A stretch of 64,000 nucleotides of DNA from Muscardinus avellanarius (GCA_963383645.1 OY726559.1:122374721-122438720), one strand, 5' to 3'; numbered from the stretch's first letter, positions 37,473 to 53,700 are shown. Numbers and translations are program-made. Notes: generated from the letters alone by a model not told the origin.

Positions 37473-40400
37473 GAGTTTGACAAGTTAAAAATCAAATTAA
37501 AATCTTATTTTTAAAATATAATAAAATCCAATAATAAAAAATAAAATAAAATATAATAAAATCCTTTTCATATAAACGTTTTCAGCAAAGTCACCATCTA
37601 ACATAAGAATCAATTTCTCTGGATTAAGTAAACATTTGAATACTATTTTAAAATTCTTTTTACTGGTGCAGGATAGTGTTACATCATAGTGATAGTGAAT
37701 AGATGCATTCAGCATTTGGTGGGCTTGCCTGGCTTCTCCTTACTCCCTCCCTTCCCAATACTGGGTAAGGAGACTGACCTTGGTATTCTCTCATGTTAAT
37801 GGAGGTAATTCCTTAATGGATCCTCCCTCTCCTCTACCCTTACCCTTACCCTATCCACATCCCTGGCTCCACTGAGGTTGATCCTCCATCATCTGGAGTC
37901 CCTCTGGTACCCCCATTACTCCCTAGCTTCCACATATTAGAGATAACATATGACCCTTCTCTTTCTGTAACTGGCTAATCTCACTTAACACAATGTTCTC
38001 CAGGTCCTTCCATAATCCTGCAAATGATATAATGTTGTTCTTCTTTATTGCTGAGAGTAGAATCCCATTGTGTGTATATCCCACAATTTTTTTAATCCAT
38101 TCATCTATTGATGGACATCTAGGTTAGTTCCATAATTTATCTAGTATGGATTTTGCTGCTATAAATGTGGATATACATATACTAATGTAATTCTCTGATT
38201 TTAATGCCTTTGGAAAGATACCCAAGAGTGGTATAGCTGGATTAATATGTTTTTTTTAAAATTGAATCTTTTTCTTTCTGTGAGCTACTGCTCCATAACC
38301 CAACATCATAAATGGGACCTATTATCCACATACAGCATTTTCACCATGTACATTAATTTAACAATTTATTTACTGAATGCCTAGTACATAGTAGGCAAAG
38401 ACAATAAAAAAGCCAAGCCATATAAAAAGGACAAAGACAATACACAAAAAACTAAAGCATATGGTTTGTTAGACACACTAGAGGAAAAATAAAACATAAA
38501 AAGGAGGTTGGAGTGCTAAGGTGAAGCTTGGATAAGAGAGAAAAATGTTAAATGTAGTAAAGGAAAGGCTCACTCACTAGAGTAGAGATAAAAAAAACTA
38601 ACCACACAATACATGGGGAAGACCAAACTAGGCACAGAGTGTAATAAACACAAATGTCCTGAGCTGTCCTCCTCCACTTCTTTCCACTAACCTAAAGCAT
38701 CAAAATAAACATTGCCTAAACGTGTATCAATAAATTAGCTTGGTAGAGTAAAAATACTGATATTTCAAGGAGAATGGTAACATCTGAATAATAATAAATA
38801 AGATATGAATAACAATAATAATAAAACAAAGAATCCAAAGAGATTAGAAGAATGTGAAAAAATAGCGCTTGGTGGATTCTGAGTTAAATGCATGGTATAA
38901 CCAAAGCTGTCAATGCACTTGGAAATATTCATCCATAGCTCTTTCTGTACAACAGCCAAGTTGTACGCTTCTCTTTTCTTGAAAAACAAAAATTAAAAAT
39001 CGTGAAAGGCTATATATCAAATTTCAAGAACCTGAGCATTTTAAGAAATCTGCTTTGAAAGCTGATGGTCTCCATCACTTAACTAGGTATCTTAGATATT
39101 TTAATATTCAAATATTGAAAAGACTTATTTTTGTTTTCATTTTATAATGCAAATGTGTAAGCATTTCATCTTGACACCATTTATCACTACCAAAATAAAT
39201 TTAGCAAGAGGACAATGGTATACCTATGGTCTAATGACATAATAAATAGAATTCCGTAGTGTCCAATAGCAATCACTTAGCTTTCCACGTTGGTATGCCC
39301 CAATATCAGGTTAATAATTTTATAGCAAATCATGATGATACACCACCTCATAATTACTAGGATGGCTATCACCAAGAAGAGGTAGTAAGAAGGACTGGAA
39401 AAGATGTAAAGAACTAGGACCCTTATATACTGCTGGTAAGGATGTAAAATAGTGAAGCTACTTTGAAAAAACATCTAGTAGTTCCTCAAAAAGATAAAGA
39501 GTTACAATATATACAAGCAAGTCTTATCCTAAATATATGCTAAAAAATAAAAAGATACATCCTTACAAAAACATGTACACACATGTTCACAGCATTACTT
39601 ATAAACCTCAAAAATAAAAATAAAAATGAAAAAATCATATGGACTCAAAATGAATATGACCCAAATGAATAAACTGGTATATCCATGAAATCAAATAATA
39701 TTCAGCAACTTAAAAAATGTTGATAGACACAGCTATTACATGGATGAACTTTTACAGGCCATCACAAAGGACCACACAGTGTATCATCACATGTGACTCC
39801 TGCACAGCTCTGTGTGTATACTAAAATCTACTACTTCACATATTAAGTCCATGGATTGTAAGGCATGTGAAATATATCTCCGTAAAGCTGTTAAATAAAG
39901 AAAGATTCAATTTGATCAATAAAAATAATTTAAAAATAAAAAGATCAACCAGTTACCTGAGATCTTCTGAATGCTTCTTAAATATGCAAAACCTTTTACT
40001 TGGATGGTCGCTATGAAAGCTAAAGAGATAAGAGATTTTAATAATTTTACTATATGGCAAGGCATCTTAATTTATCAATACATTTCAAAAAAAAATTTTT
40101 TTTTTTTTGGTGGTGGTACTGGAGTTCCTGGAAGCTCTTCTACCTCCAGGCTACACTCCCAGACCTATTTTTTACATTTTCATTTTGGAAACAGGGTCTC
40201 CTAAGCCAGCGCGCGTGGCTGGCTTCGAACCTGCGCGATCCTCCTATCTCTGCCTCCCAAGCGCGGGGATTACAAGCGTGCGCCACCACGCCCGGCCAAT
40301 ACATTTCAAATTTAGACTTAAGTTTCTGTTTTTAACAAAAGACCATAATGTAAATACTGGAATGTTTGTCATCCCTTGTTGTTTAATGCAACATTTTATG

Positions 40401-41430
40401 TTACATTACATTTTATCTTTTAATTACTTATTTTGTGATACAGGGGATTGATCCCAGGAACTATACCCCTAGTCCTTATTTTTTGTTTTGAAACAGGGTC
40501 TCTCTAGATTGCTGCGTCTTGCTCTATTGCTGAAGTTGTCCTCAAACCTGCCGTCTTCCGGTCTCTGTCTCCCAAACACAGGGATTACACGCATGGCCCA
40601 CACACATGGCTCTTTTTATTTTCTAATGACACATATTTCCCTGAACACATTCTTTTGATGGCCAGTTCCTCACCGTTGTATGAAAAATAAAAAGTTTTTA
40701 AAAGGTAGAGAAAATTAAACATTTTCATCTACAAAGCATTTAAGACAATTTTAGCCAGGCCTGGTTGCACACACACGTAATCCCAGTATTTGGGAGGCTG
40801 AGACAGGAGGATCACAAGTTCCAGAACAGCCTTGAAAGCACAGGGAGATAGCAACCTAGGAAGACCTTGTTTCAAAAGAAAAAATAAAAGGGTTGGGGTG
40901 TAGCTCAGAGGTAGAATGTCCCTGGTTCAACCCTTGATACCACTAAAAATAAATTAAATTATATTAAAATAAAGCAAAACAAAACATAATGAAATATTCT
41001 AGCCAGGTGTAGTGGTGCACGCCTGTAATCCCAGTACTTGGGAGGCTGAGACAGGAGGATCACAGGTTCAAGGGCAGTATCAGCAAGTAGTGAGATTCTC
41101 ATTAACCTAGAGAGACCCTGTTACAAAAGAAAAATAAAATTGGGCTGGGAGTGTATGTTGGAGGTAGACTGCCTGGGGGTATAGCTTGAAGGCTCAATCC
41201 CCAGTACAAAAAAAATATTCTAAATTTTTACCAACAAAATATTTTTGCTATAATATGAATGGTTATCAGTAAAAATCACTTTCTAACCCTGACATACTTG
41301 TATAGGGGGAGGGAAGCAGAATTCAAATGATTTCAGAAATACAAATACTTGAGCTAAATGCCACTGCTTAAAACCTGTAAATTCTAACATTTAGATAGTT
41401 ATTTGCAATTACAAGTAGTGGTTTATTTTC

Positions 41431-41480
<50 letters not shown>

Positions 41481-41703
41481 TACAAGTAGTGGTTTAAAAA
41501 GATGTAAGCAGAACTGGGCATGGTGGTACATGCCTGTAACCCCGTGAGGCTAAGATGGGAGAATCACAGGTTCAAGGACAGCCTCAGCAAGTAATGAAAC
41601 TCCTATCAACTTTAGTGAGATCCTGTTTCAAAATAAAAATAAGGTAGAGCTAAGGGTATAGCTCAGAAGTAGAATGGTCCTGGGTTCAATCCCCAGTATC
41701 ACT

Positions 41704-41747
<44 letters not shown>

Positions 41748-44700
41748 TTAAAGCAAAACACATACTTAATGCACAGAACAGAAAGCCACTAACCAAACTT
41801 TGTAGCCAGTAACAATAGTTTTCATATACTCTTTAAATTCCAGTAAGGAAAGCTTCCCTATATTAGAAAGCCAGGATTAGATTAGCACAGTATTCCTAAA
41901 AGTAGAATCACAGACTACAGTATCAGTATTACTTGAGCACTTATTTACAAATGCAGTTTTAGGCTCCCCACAAATCAACTGAATTAATCTTCAGTAGTGG
42001 GGCCCAGGAATCTGCTTTAACAAGCTTTTTCACTGATACTTAACCAAACTAACATTTGAGACACAGTAGTCAACACACCAGGTACGTGGTTACTTATACC
42101 AACATAGGCTGTGTGTATGGAAAAAATAAATGTTCTGGATTAGACAATCCCCAGGAAGTATCTTCAGAAGATTTCAGGTAGTCATTTCTTCAACCTGAGG
42201 TTACTACTAATTCCCCCCCCCCCCCCTGGTAGTAGCAGTACTGGGGATTGAACCAGAAGCATTCTACCTCTGAGTTACACTCCCAACCTTTTTTACTTTT
42301 TGTTATAAAACAGGGTTTCACTAGGTGGCCAGACATCTTGTTAGGCTGTCCTTGAAGCCTCCCAAGGGCTGAGATTACAGGTGCGTGCACCAGACCCATC
42401 TTAACCACTACTATTAAAGAGTTTATAAGTTTAAGACAATGTCACAAAAGTAATGTTTCTTAAAAATTTTATTGGTGCACTATAAGTATATATCATAGTG
42501 AGATTCAAAGTAAGATATTTATATCTGCATGCATCACTTGGTATGAAAAATAAAGTTTTGGGGAGAATTTCTCAGGAGGTTGGGAAGCCCTGAAATTATA
42601 TGTAAAAATTTATAAATGCAATTGTTTCCTCAGAGGAATGAGTCCAAGGTTTTGTCTGATTCCTAAAATGTAAACCAAAGTATGTTATTTTTTCAAATGA
42701 GATTTAAAAGTTCTCTTCAAACAAGCATTGTTTTACTTATCTATTCCTAAGAACACAGAAAAAATTATATTATAGGGTCTTTTGACAGCTTTCATATTTG
42801 TCTACGACTAGAACTAACATATTAAAATGCTGGTGGCTTTAAAATTTTGTCAGAATCCAGATTTAGAGTTCTCTAAAGTCTCTCTCAAAAAATGGACTCT
42901 ATCTCTAAAAAATATATATATACTTATACCACTTTTTTTTTTTTTTTTGCAGTACTGGGAATAGAACCCAGGGGCATTCTACCTCCAACCTACACTCCCA
43001 GCCCTATTTTTTATTCTTTATTTTGAAACAGGGTCTCACTGAGTTGCAAAGGGCCTCATTAAGTAGCTGAGGAATGACCGCGAACCAGGATCCTCCTGTC
43101 TCAGCCTCCCAAATGCTGGGATTACAAGTACACACCACCACACCCGGCTTGATTTACTGTGTATTTAATATACAATATCCGCACTTGAAGTTTTGTGTAT
43201 TATAGGAATGTTAAAGTGATCCACTATGCACAAGGAAAAGGGGAAAAAGAGGTCATCCTTTTTATTAGCGCTCCATAAAGCTAATAGTAATGCAGAAATA
43301 AATCAGAGAAAAAGTCCAGATTTTTATTACAATATAGTAAAAATATGTTAAGACATAGTTTTTAAAAAAATCTGCTACCTGATTACATGACTGTGTACAA
43401 TTATCAAAATTCACTAAATTACCTATAAATTGGTAAATTTTACTATATATTGAGTTATACCTCAAGAAAACTAGGACAAAATCCCTTTGAACATGTTTTA
43501 ATAATCTTGATTCCATGTAAAGGACGACTTTCTAAGAAACACAAAAGGAATGATTTTCCTTAACATACAACAATACTGGTTGTATGCCTATTATTTAAAA
43601 CACTGGACTGGAGGCTGATGATACAATAACAAGGGCAGCAGGTGGACTGCCCTAGAGTTCATGGTTGAGAGTGAAAGATGAAATGGGCTGGTACAGAATA
43701 AAAGCCCAAATATTTGTGAAATGAATACACATCCATAAATTAATGCAAGATAAAAATCAGTAGTGACACACAGAGTTCTGTGGTTCTACAAAGGAAAACA
43801 GAAGACAGATGGGAAGAAGGTTAATAATAAGTTCATTTCAGTTAAGAGTGGATGGATATGATAAATACTATATTCAAGTATGGAAATAACACAGCAAATT
43901 TAATTAATATGTGTTGGTTTTAAAAATTAAGTGAAAAAAAATTCTTACTGCTTTACTATAAGCAAAGCAAAGAAGACCAACAAATATATGAGACATATAG
44001 ATAAATATACACATATACAGCTCTTCAAGAAAATAGAAGTTGAAGAATCTGAAGATTTAGAATTAAACATTGAAAGGTCTCATAATTTCCTGAATATTCA
44101 TTCTATCAATGTAAGGAAGTCAAAGGATTTCAGACTAAAAAAATGACTTAACCAGATATGCTGATTCTAGCAGAAGGAAAGAAGTATTTGGAAGGAGTGA
44201 AACTGAAAGCAGAAGACCAATCATGATGCTAACATAATATGTCAACTGCTCTAGTGACTTATTTTGTGCCAATAAATCTATGTTAAATATATAATGAATT
44301 AAGTAGATAATTTACAAATTCATTATTCTTCTTGCCCATTGTACAGGAACAAATTTTTATACCAGCTTTCTTTTTTCCTAGAAAATTTAAAAAATTCCCT
44401 TCAAGGCCTAAGTGAAATGTCATTTACAGAAAGTCTTCCTTCCCTTCATGTTTAAAAAAATTCATCCTTAGAGCCAGGAGTTGTGGCACACATTTTAAAC
44501 CCACTACTTAGGAGGCTGAGACAGAAGGATCACAGATTCCAGGACAGCCTCAACAAGCAGTGAGAGAGTCTAATCAACCTAGTGAGATACTGTGCCAAAA
44601 GAAAAATTAAAAAATAGGGCTGGGAGTGTAGCTCAGATGCAAAATGCCCCTAAATTCAATCTCTAGTGCCACAAAAAAATAAAATAAAATAAAACTCTCA

Positions 44701-47700
44701 AAATCCAAACGAAGGAATAAAGTATTCTTCTATTAGAGAGATCCAAATGATATTAATGTCGGGTCTGAAGGATTTCCCTAGCCATAAATAGCAGGTATTT
44801 AAATAATTGGATTAATTAAATGAAATAAATTAAATTAATGAAAAATAATTCCAAATAGTGGCATTATGACCAGAATAGTCTGATAGATGGACAATATATA
44901 TAGAGAGACAAAGGGATTACAGACCCAGAAAGGAAAACTAAATAAGCCCAATAAAGTTCCTAAAATCACTGAAAATCCTATTGTAATATTACCTAGTAAT
45001 GGAATGGTTATAGCTATTGGTTCAATAAAAAGGCTAACAATTTCAACTATCAATAAACTTAGGTATGGCCAATACATTATACAGAAGAGCAGTAATCACT
45101 GGATTTCATCACAAAAAAAAAAAACAGAATCTCTCAAAGTGACTGCTTAAAAACAAAATCCCGAGGATACATTGAAGGCATTATTAAGAGGAAAATTTAC
45201 TGCACTGAATGCTCACATAAGAAAACCAGAAAATCTTCAAATAAATAACCTAATGACACACCTCAAAGCCCTTGAAAAACAGGAACAATATAACCCCAAA
45301 GCCTGTAGAAGACAGGAAATTATTAAAATCAGAGCAGAAAATAACAGTAGAGAATTAAAAAAAATTACAGAAAATCAACAAAACCAAAAGCTGATTTCTT
45401 GAAAAAATTAACAAGATAGATAAACTACTAGCCAACCTAATTAAAAAATATATCAACCCAAATTATGAAGATAAGAGATGAAAAAGTAGACATTACTACT
45501 GACAGTAGAAATCCAGAGGATTATCAGATTATTATAAACTACTTTGAAAAACTATACTCAAAAAAAAAGGAAAATCTGAAGAAAATGGACAACTTTCTAG
45601 ATAAATACAACCTTCCTAAACTGGATCAAGAAGATAGAGAAATTTAAACCAACCAATAGTAATCAAAGAGATTGAAATAGCAATAAAGAGCTTACCATCA
45701 AAGAAAAGCACAGGAGCAGATCGTTTTCCAAGTGAATTCTATAAAACCTTTACAGAAGAGCTAACCCAAATATTCCTCAAACTATTTCATGAAATAGAAA
45801 TAAGTGGGACTCTCCCAAAATACATTCTATGAAGCCAACATCACACTAATACCAAAACCAAATAAAGACATTTCAAGGAAGGAAAACTACAGGCCTATAT
45901 CTCTGATGAACTTGGATGCAAAACGATTAAACAAAATACTAGCAACACGCATTCAAAACCACATAAAGAAACTCATACACCATGACCAGGTAGGGTTCAT
46001 CACAGGGATGCAAGGCTGGTTCAACATATGAAAATCAATCCATGTAATTCATCATATAAACAGAATCAAAGACAAAAATCACATGATCATTTCAATATAT
46101 GCTGGAAAAGCATTTGATAAAATCCAACACCCATTTATGATAAAAGCACTGCAGAGAACTGTAATAGAAGGAACATATCTTAACATCATAAAGCAATCTA
46201 CAATAAGCCTACAGCCAACATCATATTAAATGGGGAAAAAATTCAAGAATTCCTCCTAAAAACAGGAACAAGACAAGGATGTCCACTATCACCACTTCTC
46301 TTCAATATAGTACTAGAGACTCTACCCAGAGCAATAAGACAAAAAAAGGAAATCCAAGGAGTACAAATAGGAAATAAGAACTTAAACTTTGCAGATGACA
46401 TGATACTATATTTAGATGACCCAACAAACTCAACCAAAAGGTTTATAGAACTGATCTACAAATTCAGCAAAGTGCCGGGATACAAACTTAATCTCAAAAA
46501 ATCAGAAGCTTTTCTGTACACCAACCATAAATACACTGAAAAAGAAATTCAGAAAATACTTCCACTCAGGATCTCCCACAAAAAAATAAAATACTTAGGA
46601 AGCAAGTTAACCAAGGAGGTAAAATATCTCTACAAAGAAAATGATAAAACATTAAAAAAAAATCTAAAAAGATCTTAGAAGATGGAAAGATCTTCCATGT
46701 TCATGGATAGGCAGAATAAATATTAAAATGGCCATCCTTCCAAAAGTGATCTACAGATTCAATGCAATACCCATTTAACTACTAAGATCATTCCTCAAAG
46801 ACAAAGAAAAATCAGTCCTAAAATTCATTTGGAACAACAAAAAACCAGAATAGCCAAAGTAGTTCTCAGCGACTAAAACCATGCAAGAGGAATCACAATA
46901 CCTGACTTTAAACTATACTACAAAGCCATTGTAATAAAAACAGCATGGCACTGGCACAAAAACAGATACATAGACCAATGGAGCAGAACAGAAGACCCAG
47001 AAACAAATCCACACACTTTCAGCCAATTGATTTTTGACAAAGGGAGCAAAAACATACACTGGAAAAAAAGTTAGCCTCTTCAACAAATGGTGTTGGCAAA
47101 ACTGGTTAACCATATGCAGAAAATTGGAAATTAATTTCACTTTCTCATTCTGCACAAGAGTTAATTCAAGATGGATCAAAGACTTGGAAATTAGACCAGA
47201 GACCTTGAAGCTCCTTTAAGAGGGCATAGGTACAACACTGCAACACATAGGCACAGATAAAAGCTTTCTCAACAAGACCCCAAAGGCACAACAAATTAAA
47301 AGGAGAATCAATACGTAGGTTTGCATGAAACTGATGAGCTTCTGTTCAGCAAAGGAAACTGTCAAGAATCTCAATCGAGAGCCAACAGAATGGGAGAAGA
47401 TTTTTTGCCATCTACTCCTCCAATAGAGGACTAATATCTAGAATATACAGAGAATTCAAGAAACTCAACACTAAAAAAACAAATAATCCAATCAAAAAAT
47501 GGGCAAGCGAACTAAATAGACACTTCACAAAAGATGAAATTCAAATGGCCAACAAATGCATGAAAAAATGTCCAACATCATTGGCAATGAGAGATGCAAA
47601 TTAAAACTACTCTGAGATTTTGCCTAACCCCAACTTGAATGGCAATCATTCAAAACACAAACAACAACAAATGCTTGCGAGGATGCGGAGAAGTGGGAAC

Positions 47701-50700
47701 TCTAAAATATTGTTGGTGGGACTGCAAATTAATGCAACCACTTTGGAAAACAGTATGAAGAATCCTCAGAAAAATGGAAACAAATCTACCATTTGATCCA
47801 GTAATACCACTTCTGGGTATCTACCCAAAGGATAGGAAACCAAACTACCAAACTAATGCATGTGTAACTATGTTCATAGCTGCACAATTCACCATAGCCA
47901 AACTATGGAACCAGTCAAGATGTCCATCAACAAATGAATGGATTACAAAACTGTGGGATATGTACACAATGGAATTTTACTCAGGCATAAAAAAACAAAC
48001 ACAATTACATCATTTTCAGGGAAATGGATGGAACTGGAGGAAATTGTGCCAAGTAAGATTAGTCAGTCCCAAAAAATAAGAAATCAGATGCTTTTCCTAA
48101 TATGTGAAAGCTAAGGAGAAATAAGTCATAGGAGAAACTCTAGATGAAAAAGAAAATCCTATAGAGGAGCAAACAAGACAACCTAAAAGAGGGGATGGGA
48201 GGAGGAAGAAGGAAATTCTCTAAAGCACACAAAGTACTTAAACATATTGAAGTCAACCACTAAGCCAAGCATGGGAAGGAGGGATGGGGAGGGAATGGGG
48301 TGGGAATTGGGTAGGGGCTAAATGGGTGATGTGTACATGTATGTCCACACAAGTTTTTTTTTTACCCCAATATGATGTATGAATACAATGCACCAATAAA
48401 AATATTTTTAAAAAAATAAAAAAGAAAACCTTTGAGAGAGTATATGTATTTGTCTAGTAAATGTGCTTAAAATATTTAAACTTTTCTTTGAAAATAAGCA
48501 TTTTTAAAACATGTATGGGGGAAATAAATATCATAGGGTACTTTTTCCTCAATAAACCTATTCAATTTCATTAGTTTAACTGGTTTTTTTTTTTTTTTTT
48601 TGGTTTTTTTTTGCAGGTCTGGGGATGGAACCCAGGGGCATTTGACCTCCAAGCTACACCCCATGACCTTCTCTTTGTTCTTTATTTTGAAACCGGGTCT
48701 CACTGAGTTGCAGAGGGCCTCAGTAACTAGCTGAGGCTGTCTGCGAACCATGATCCTCCAGGTCAGCCTCCCGAATGCTGGGATTACAAGCGTGCGCAAC
48801 CACGCCCACCTTCTTTAATTGTTTTTTTTGTTTTTTGTTTTTTTTTTTTGGTGGTACTGGGGTTCCTGGAAGCCCTTCTACCTCCGGGCTACACACCCAG
48901 ACCTATTTTTACTTTTTTTTTTTTTAATTTGGAAACAGGGTCTCCTAAGCCAGCGTGCGCGGCTGGCTTTGAATCTGCGCGATCCTCCTGTCTCTGCCTC
49001 CCAAGCGCGGGGATTACAAGCTTGCGCCACCATGCCCGGCCTTTTAATCGTTCTTTTAATTTTTGGCCAGTAATTTCTGGAGTTACTATGCTAGAAAATA
49101 GTACCAGGCACTATCTTAGAAATTCCATATTACTAGGCCCTTTTAGCTCTTTAAAGAGAAAAACTGGCTTCCAATGGGGATAACTTGGTTTTCAAAAAAA
49201 TACTTCTTGAACTATAACTTTAATTAAAAATTTATAGGTTTTTACTCATCTTACCTTATCATATGATTTACATAGGCTTTGCTACAGTTAGTGTTGTATC
49301 TGCAAAAACTACAGCAGACATTTGTAGGAAAATGGTTTGCAAAATCTTTTATTTCAGAACAACACTCAATGCACTTGTGAACGCCCCGATGATACCTTAT
49401 GGAGACATAAAGAAAATGATATGAATATATTTTAAAACAAAAGTAATAAGAAAGAGCAGGATTACTGTGTAAAATGCAATGTTTTCATTCTTATGTTTAA
49501 ATTGGTATCATATATCAGGAATAACATATTACCTTAAGTTCCTCAATGCTGTATTAACTTTACTTTTTTTATTGCTACTAGACAATGTGTTTTGTTTCTC
49601 TTGCACAGTAGAGGTTTCTGATTTGGATTTACTTCCATTAGGTTTACTTGCATTGGATTTGATTATATTAGGTTTACTTATATTCAGTTTTGTGGGGGTT
49701 ACATTGCTAGTCCGTGAAGGTGAGGGCTGAAGGGTAGAAGTGCTTTCATTAATGGAAGGTGTAGCTGCAGATCCTGACTGAAGAGGTAAAAGTGAAGCTC
49801 GAATAGTAACCTACAAGATTAAAGAGAGTATTTACTTCAAAAAATTAATCATTATATTAATATTAAAATATCACTGTGCAAAAAAGTACAGAAAAACTAT
49901 AATTGATTTTAATCTTCTATTTACCCTAAAAGTTCAAACCAATTAAATCAAATTACACTTGATATTTATTCACTTATATTTTAAACTGATATCAGTTACA
50001 TGTTAACATAGTTATTAATAGATAATTAGGAGTTAATGCAAATTATATGATCATTAAAAGAACACATGTCATAACTCAAAAGAGAAAATTTCACAATTTT
50101 TATGCTCTGCTATAACTTAAAAATTTTCAAATAGAGCTCAAAATTTAAATCACAAAGTTTAAAAAAGAATTCTAGAAAGACCTGCATTACCTCTTGACAA
50201 CTACTACAAAACAAACAGATCGATAGTTAACGTCTGACCTCTTCCTTCCAGGGGCTCATTGCCCAGAATTTATGCTTACAAATGTCATGAGAGGGGTTAG
50301 ATCAATTCATTACACTGTGTGAAGTTTAATGTTTAGAATTTTCTTAAAAGGAACTAATACGTAGCTTATCATTTAGTATTGAGAAAGGAAAAACATTCAA
50401 TTATATCTGTTTGTTGACAATGAAAAACAATTGCCTACCAACATCTCATTAATCATTTGAGTATACTCTCCTCATATATTTGAAGAATCTGAGGAGGTCC
50501 TATGAAATATAGGTGCATGTATATTATACTAAAACACTGGACCACGAATCAAAAGACCTGAGGCTAAATCTTACATGTGATCTCGAATAAGTAACTTCTC
50601 TTCTTTATGTCTCTTCAGATCTATAACATAGGCCAATACTTGTATTGTCTACATTACTAGATTTTTGTATGGATCAAATAAGAGAACAAATAAAAAAGTA

Positions 50701-53700
50701 CACTCAAAGCCTAATTCTAAGGTGTTATAAAAACATTTATTATTATTACTATTATTAATATATTATTACTATCATTAATAATAATAAAGGGAGAGATGAG
50801 AGAGGACTGTACTGCTTACATTAGTGTTCTGCAATTCTAGTTCCAGCAAGAAATGAATGCAGGGAAGGATGCTGGATAACTTCTCTTGCTCTAGGTCTTC
50901 AGAGCATAGCTTTATATTGTTTTAGTTAATTCAAATAACAGACATACCCACATTCAAAGGTAAGTACCCAAAGCCAAATATAAATGTTTTGGGGATTATT
51001 TCACTTTGGTTTATCCATGTCTCTGTTTCCCTCCTCTGGAGCAAATATTCAAGAGCTGACTGTATATAAAGAAGTCAGAGAAAACAGATGTATATAAGGC
51101 AAAAGGGAAAAGCAAATTACAATCATCAGTATGTTGTCAGACATGTGTTTGCTCATTAAAACATAATGCTGTCCAACAGCAGAAAATGCATCTCTGAGAG
51201 TAGACTTAATAATAACAATTTCAACATACGTCAAGAACTTTAAATGCAGTAGTACATCCAAGGCACATATACTAGATGCTGGGGATATAAAGATAAATAA
51301 GATACCCAATATCAAGCATTCTACAGTTAAGCTGCTAGAGCGGATATACACATTGTCCACTGGGATAGCTCAATATTAGTCTATATAATATTGAACCAAC
51401 CCACTAACCCGGAGATCAGTTAATTAGTACACTTTTATGAAGAAATACCACTCCAATATAGTACCTACCACTGAACTAAAAATAATGGTTAGAAATTTTT
51501 CTAAGCATAAAAATAATAAAATCTAAAAGAAATTTTAATATCAGCAGTCATTTTTATAATATTATATTCAATAGATAAAACCAGGTAGGAGTTCATTTTT
51601 ATTATACAAAATGCTACAATATAACATATTTGAACTCACTTTTGTTCCAGGAGGCAATCCTTCTAGTTGTTTAGGTTTCATAAATGTTCGATGATGTTGA
51701 GTCTTATGATCCATTTTCTCCTTGCATGTCAAAAATTGCAGTCTGCATTTTGTACAACGATGTATTCCTTTTTTCTGTCAGAAAAAGAACATAAGAAATG
51801 TAGTAACTATAAATCCTGTATCCTGAAACTGCCAAACTTAGTTGGAATAATTTTCTATTTCTTGTCATAAACAATTTATGTCATAAACATAAAAAATATA
51901 ATTTCATTATTCTTAAACTTATATTAGGATTTGGTTTTCAAAAGTGTTTGTTACATTACGTGAGATCAGCTAAGCACAGAAAGAGAAGGGACATATGTTT
52001 TTTAAACTAAGGAGTATTAGAGGTACCAGAGGGACTCCAGATAATAAAGGGGAAACCTCAGCAAAGCCAGAAAGGAAGGGGAGGGGAGGAAGAAGGCTGA
52101 GGTTGATTAATGGAAGAGCTACTTTCGAATGTGTATAAAAGTGTGACTGTAGCATGGTCAACCTGGACACTCAGTGTTGGGGAGGAGGGGAATGGGGGGA
52201 GGGCACCAAGTACTGTGTGAATGTATGCCATTGTCAATATGACTCACATTATGATGTGAGACTATATATGTACCAATAAATAAAAAAAATAAAAGTGTTT
52301 GTATACAGAAATCAAATGTAAGACTTCTATTAACAGCTTCTAATAAAAGTTCTGCCATTGTGGTGTGAAAGTGTTTTTAATTATAAACTTAAAGTATCTA
52401 CAGACATATTATGAAAATGAGCTATGCTACTTATTCCTCCTAGAAAAAAATAAATTATTTAAAAATTTTTGCTATCTTCTATTGACTGACAAGTTGGTAA
52501 AATAAACTCCCTAAAACCAAATAAATCTAAACAGACATTTCAAAAAAGGGTATGCTATAGAAATGCTTATACAAAGCAATGTTGGCCAATAAAACTTTCT
52601 GCAATGATGAAAATGTTCTAAGGCTGTGCTGCACAACACAGTAGTCACTAGTCACATATGGTTACTTAGGACTTGAAATGTAGCAAGTGTAACTGAGAAA
52701 TTGAACTTTTAATTTTATTTATTCTTAATTAATTTTAATTAAAATAGCCAAATGTGGCCAGTTACTACTTCAATGAACAATATGGATATGGGGGCATAAA
52801 ACAGACCAACTGATCCCAATCTACTGCTAGCTGAAAACTCCCTGAGTCCCTCCTAATATCCTCTTCTGTTATTGCTCTACAAATAGGAGGGGGTCCAAGA
52901 GAACTCAAAAATCTCTGTTCCATAGCCAGTCAGTGACAATGCCAGACTCCTCAACTACTGTTCTTTTTACTTTATAATATCCAGAAATCTTTACCTATAT
53001 ACTCTCATTACTATAAAATTTTTATTTTATTTTATTGAGGTACTGGAGATTGAACCTCTGAGGGGGTTCCTATCTCTTGAGTTACACCCCCAGCCCTATT
53101 TTATTTTTTGTTTTGAAACAGGGGCTCACTAAATTGTGGAGAGCCTCACTAAGTTGCTAAGGCTGGCTATGAACCTGTAATTCTCCTCTCTCAGCCTCCA
53201 AGTACTAGGATGATAAGCATGCACCACCATGTCTGGCTTAAAATTTTATTTTATATATATGCTTATATAAAGATAAAAGATTTAAAGCAGCATATAAATA
53301 TAAAAGAATATCTTCTCTAAAGCCGTATCTCTGCCACATATATCACTCTTCTCACTTAAATACAACATTCATTTAAAAATTCAAATAGAAGATAAATACT
53401 GCATATTCTCACTCATGTGTTAGGTAAAAAAGATATCTCATAGAAGCACAAAGTCAAATAGGAAGGTAGGAGGGAATGGGGCTAGGGAGAGGTCAAATAT
53501 TGGGTAACATGATACAGTTTGATAAGAATAAGTTCTACTATTCTACAGTATGGTAGAATAACTAGAGTTTAAAGAAATACATTCATATACACACATATAC
53601 AAATATGTGTATATACTCACATACACACACATACCACATATATACTCAGCCTTTTTCTTATTTTTTGAGACAGGGTCTCATTAAGTTGCCCAGGCTTACC

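Noticed and set aside
44835..45077. Hydrophobic minus-strand ORF as a membrane protein gene
   Set aside because: Better explained as an ATP6-like mitochondrial fragment; short and without promoter or exon partners.
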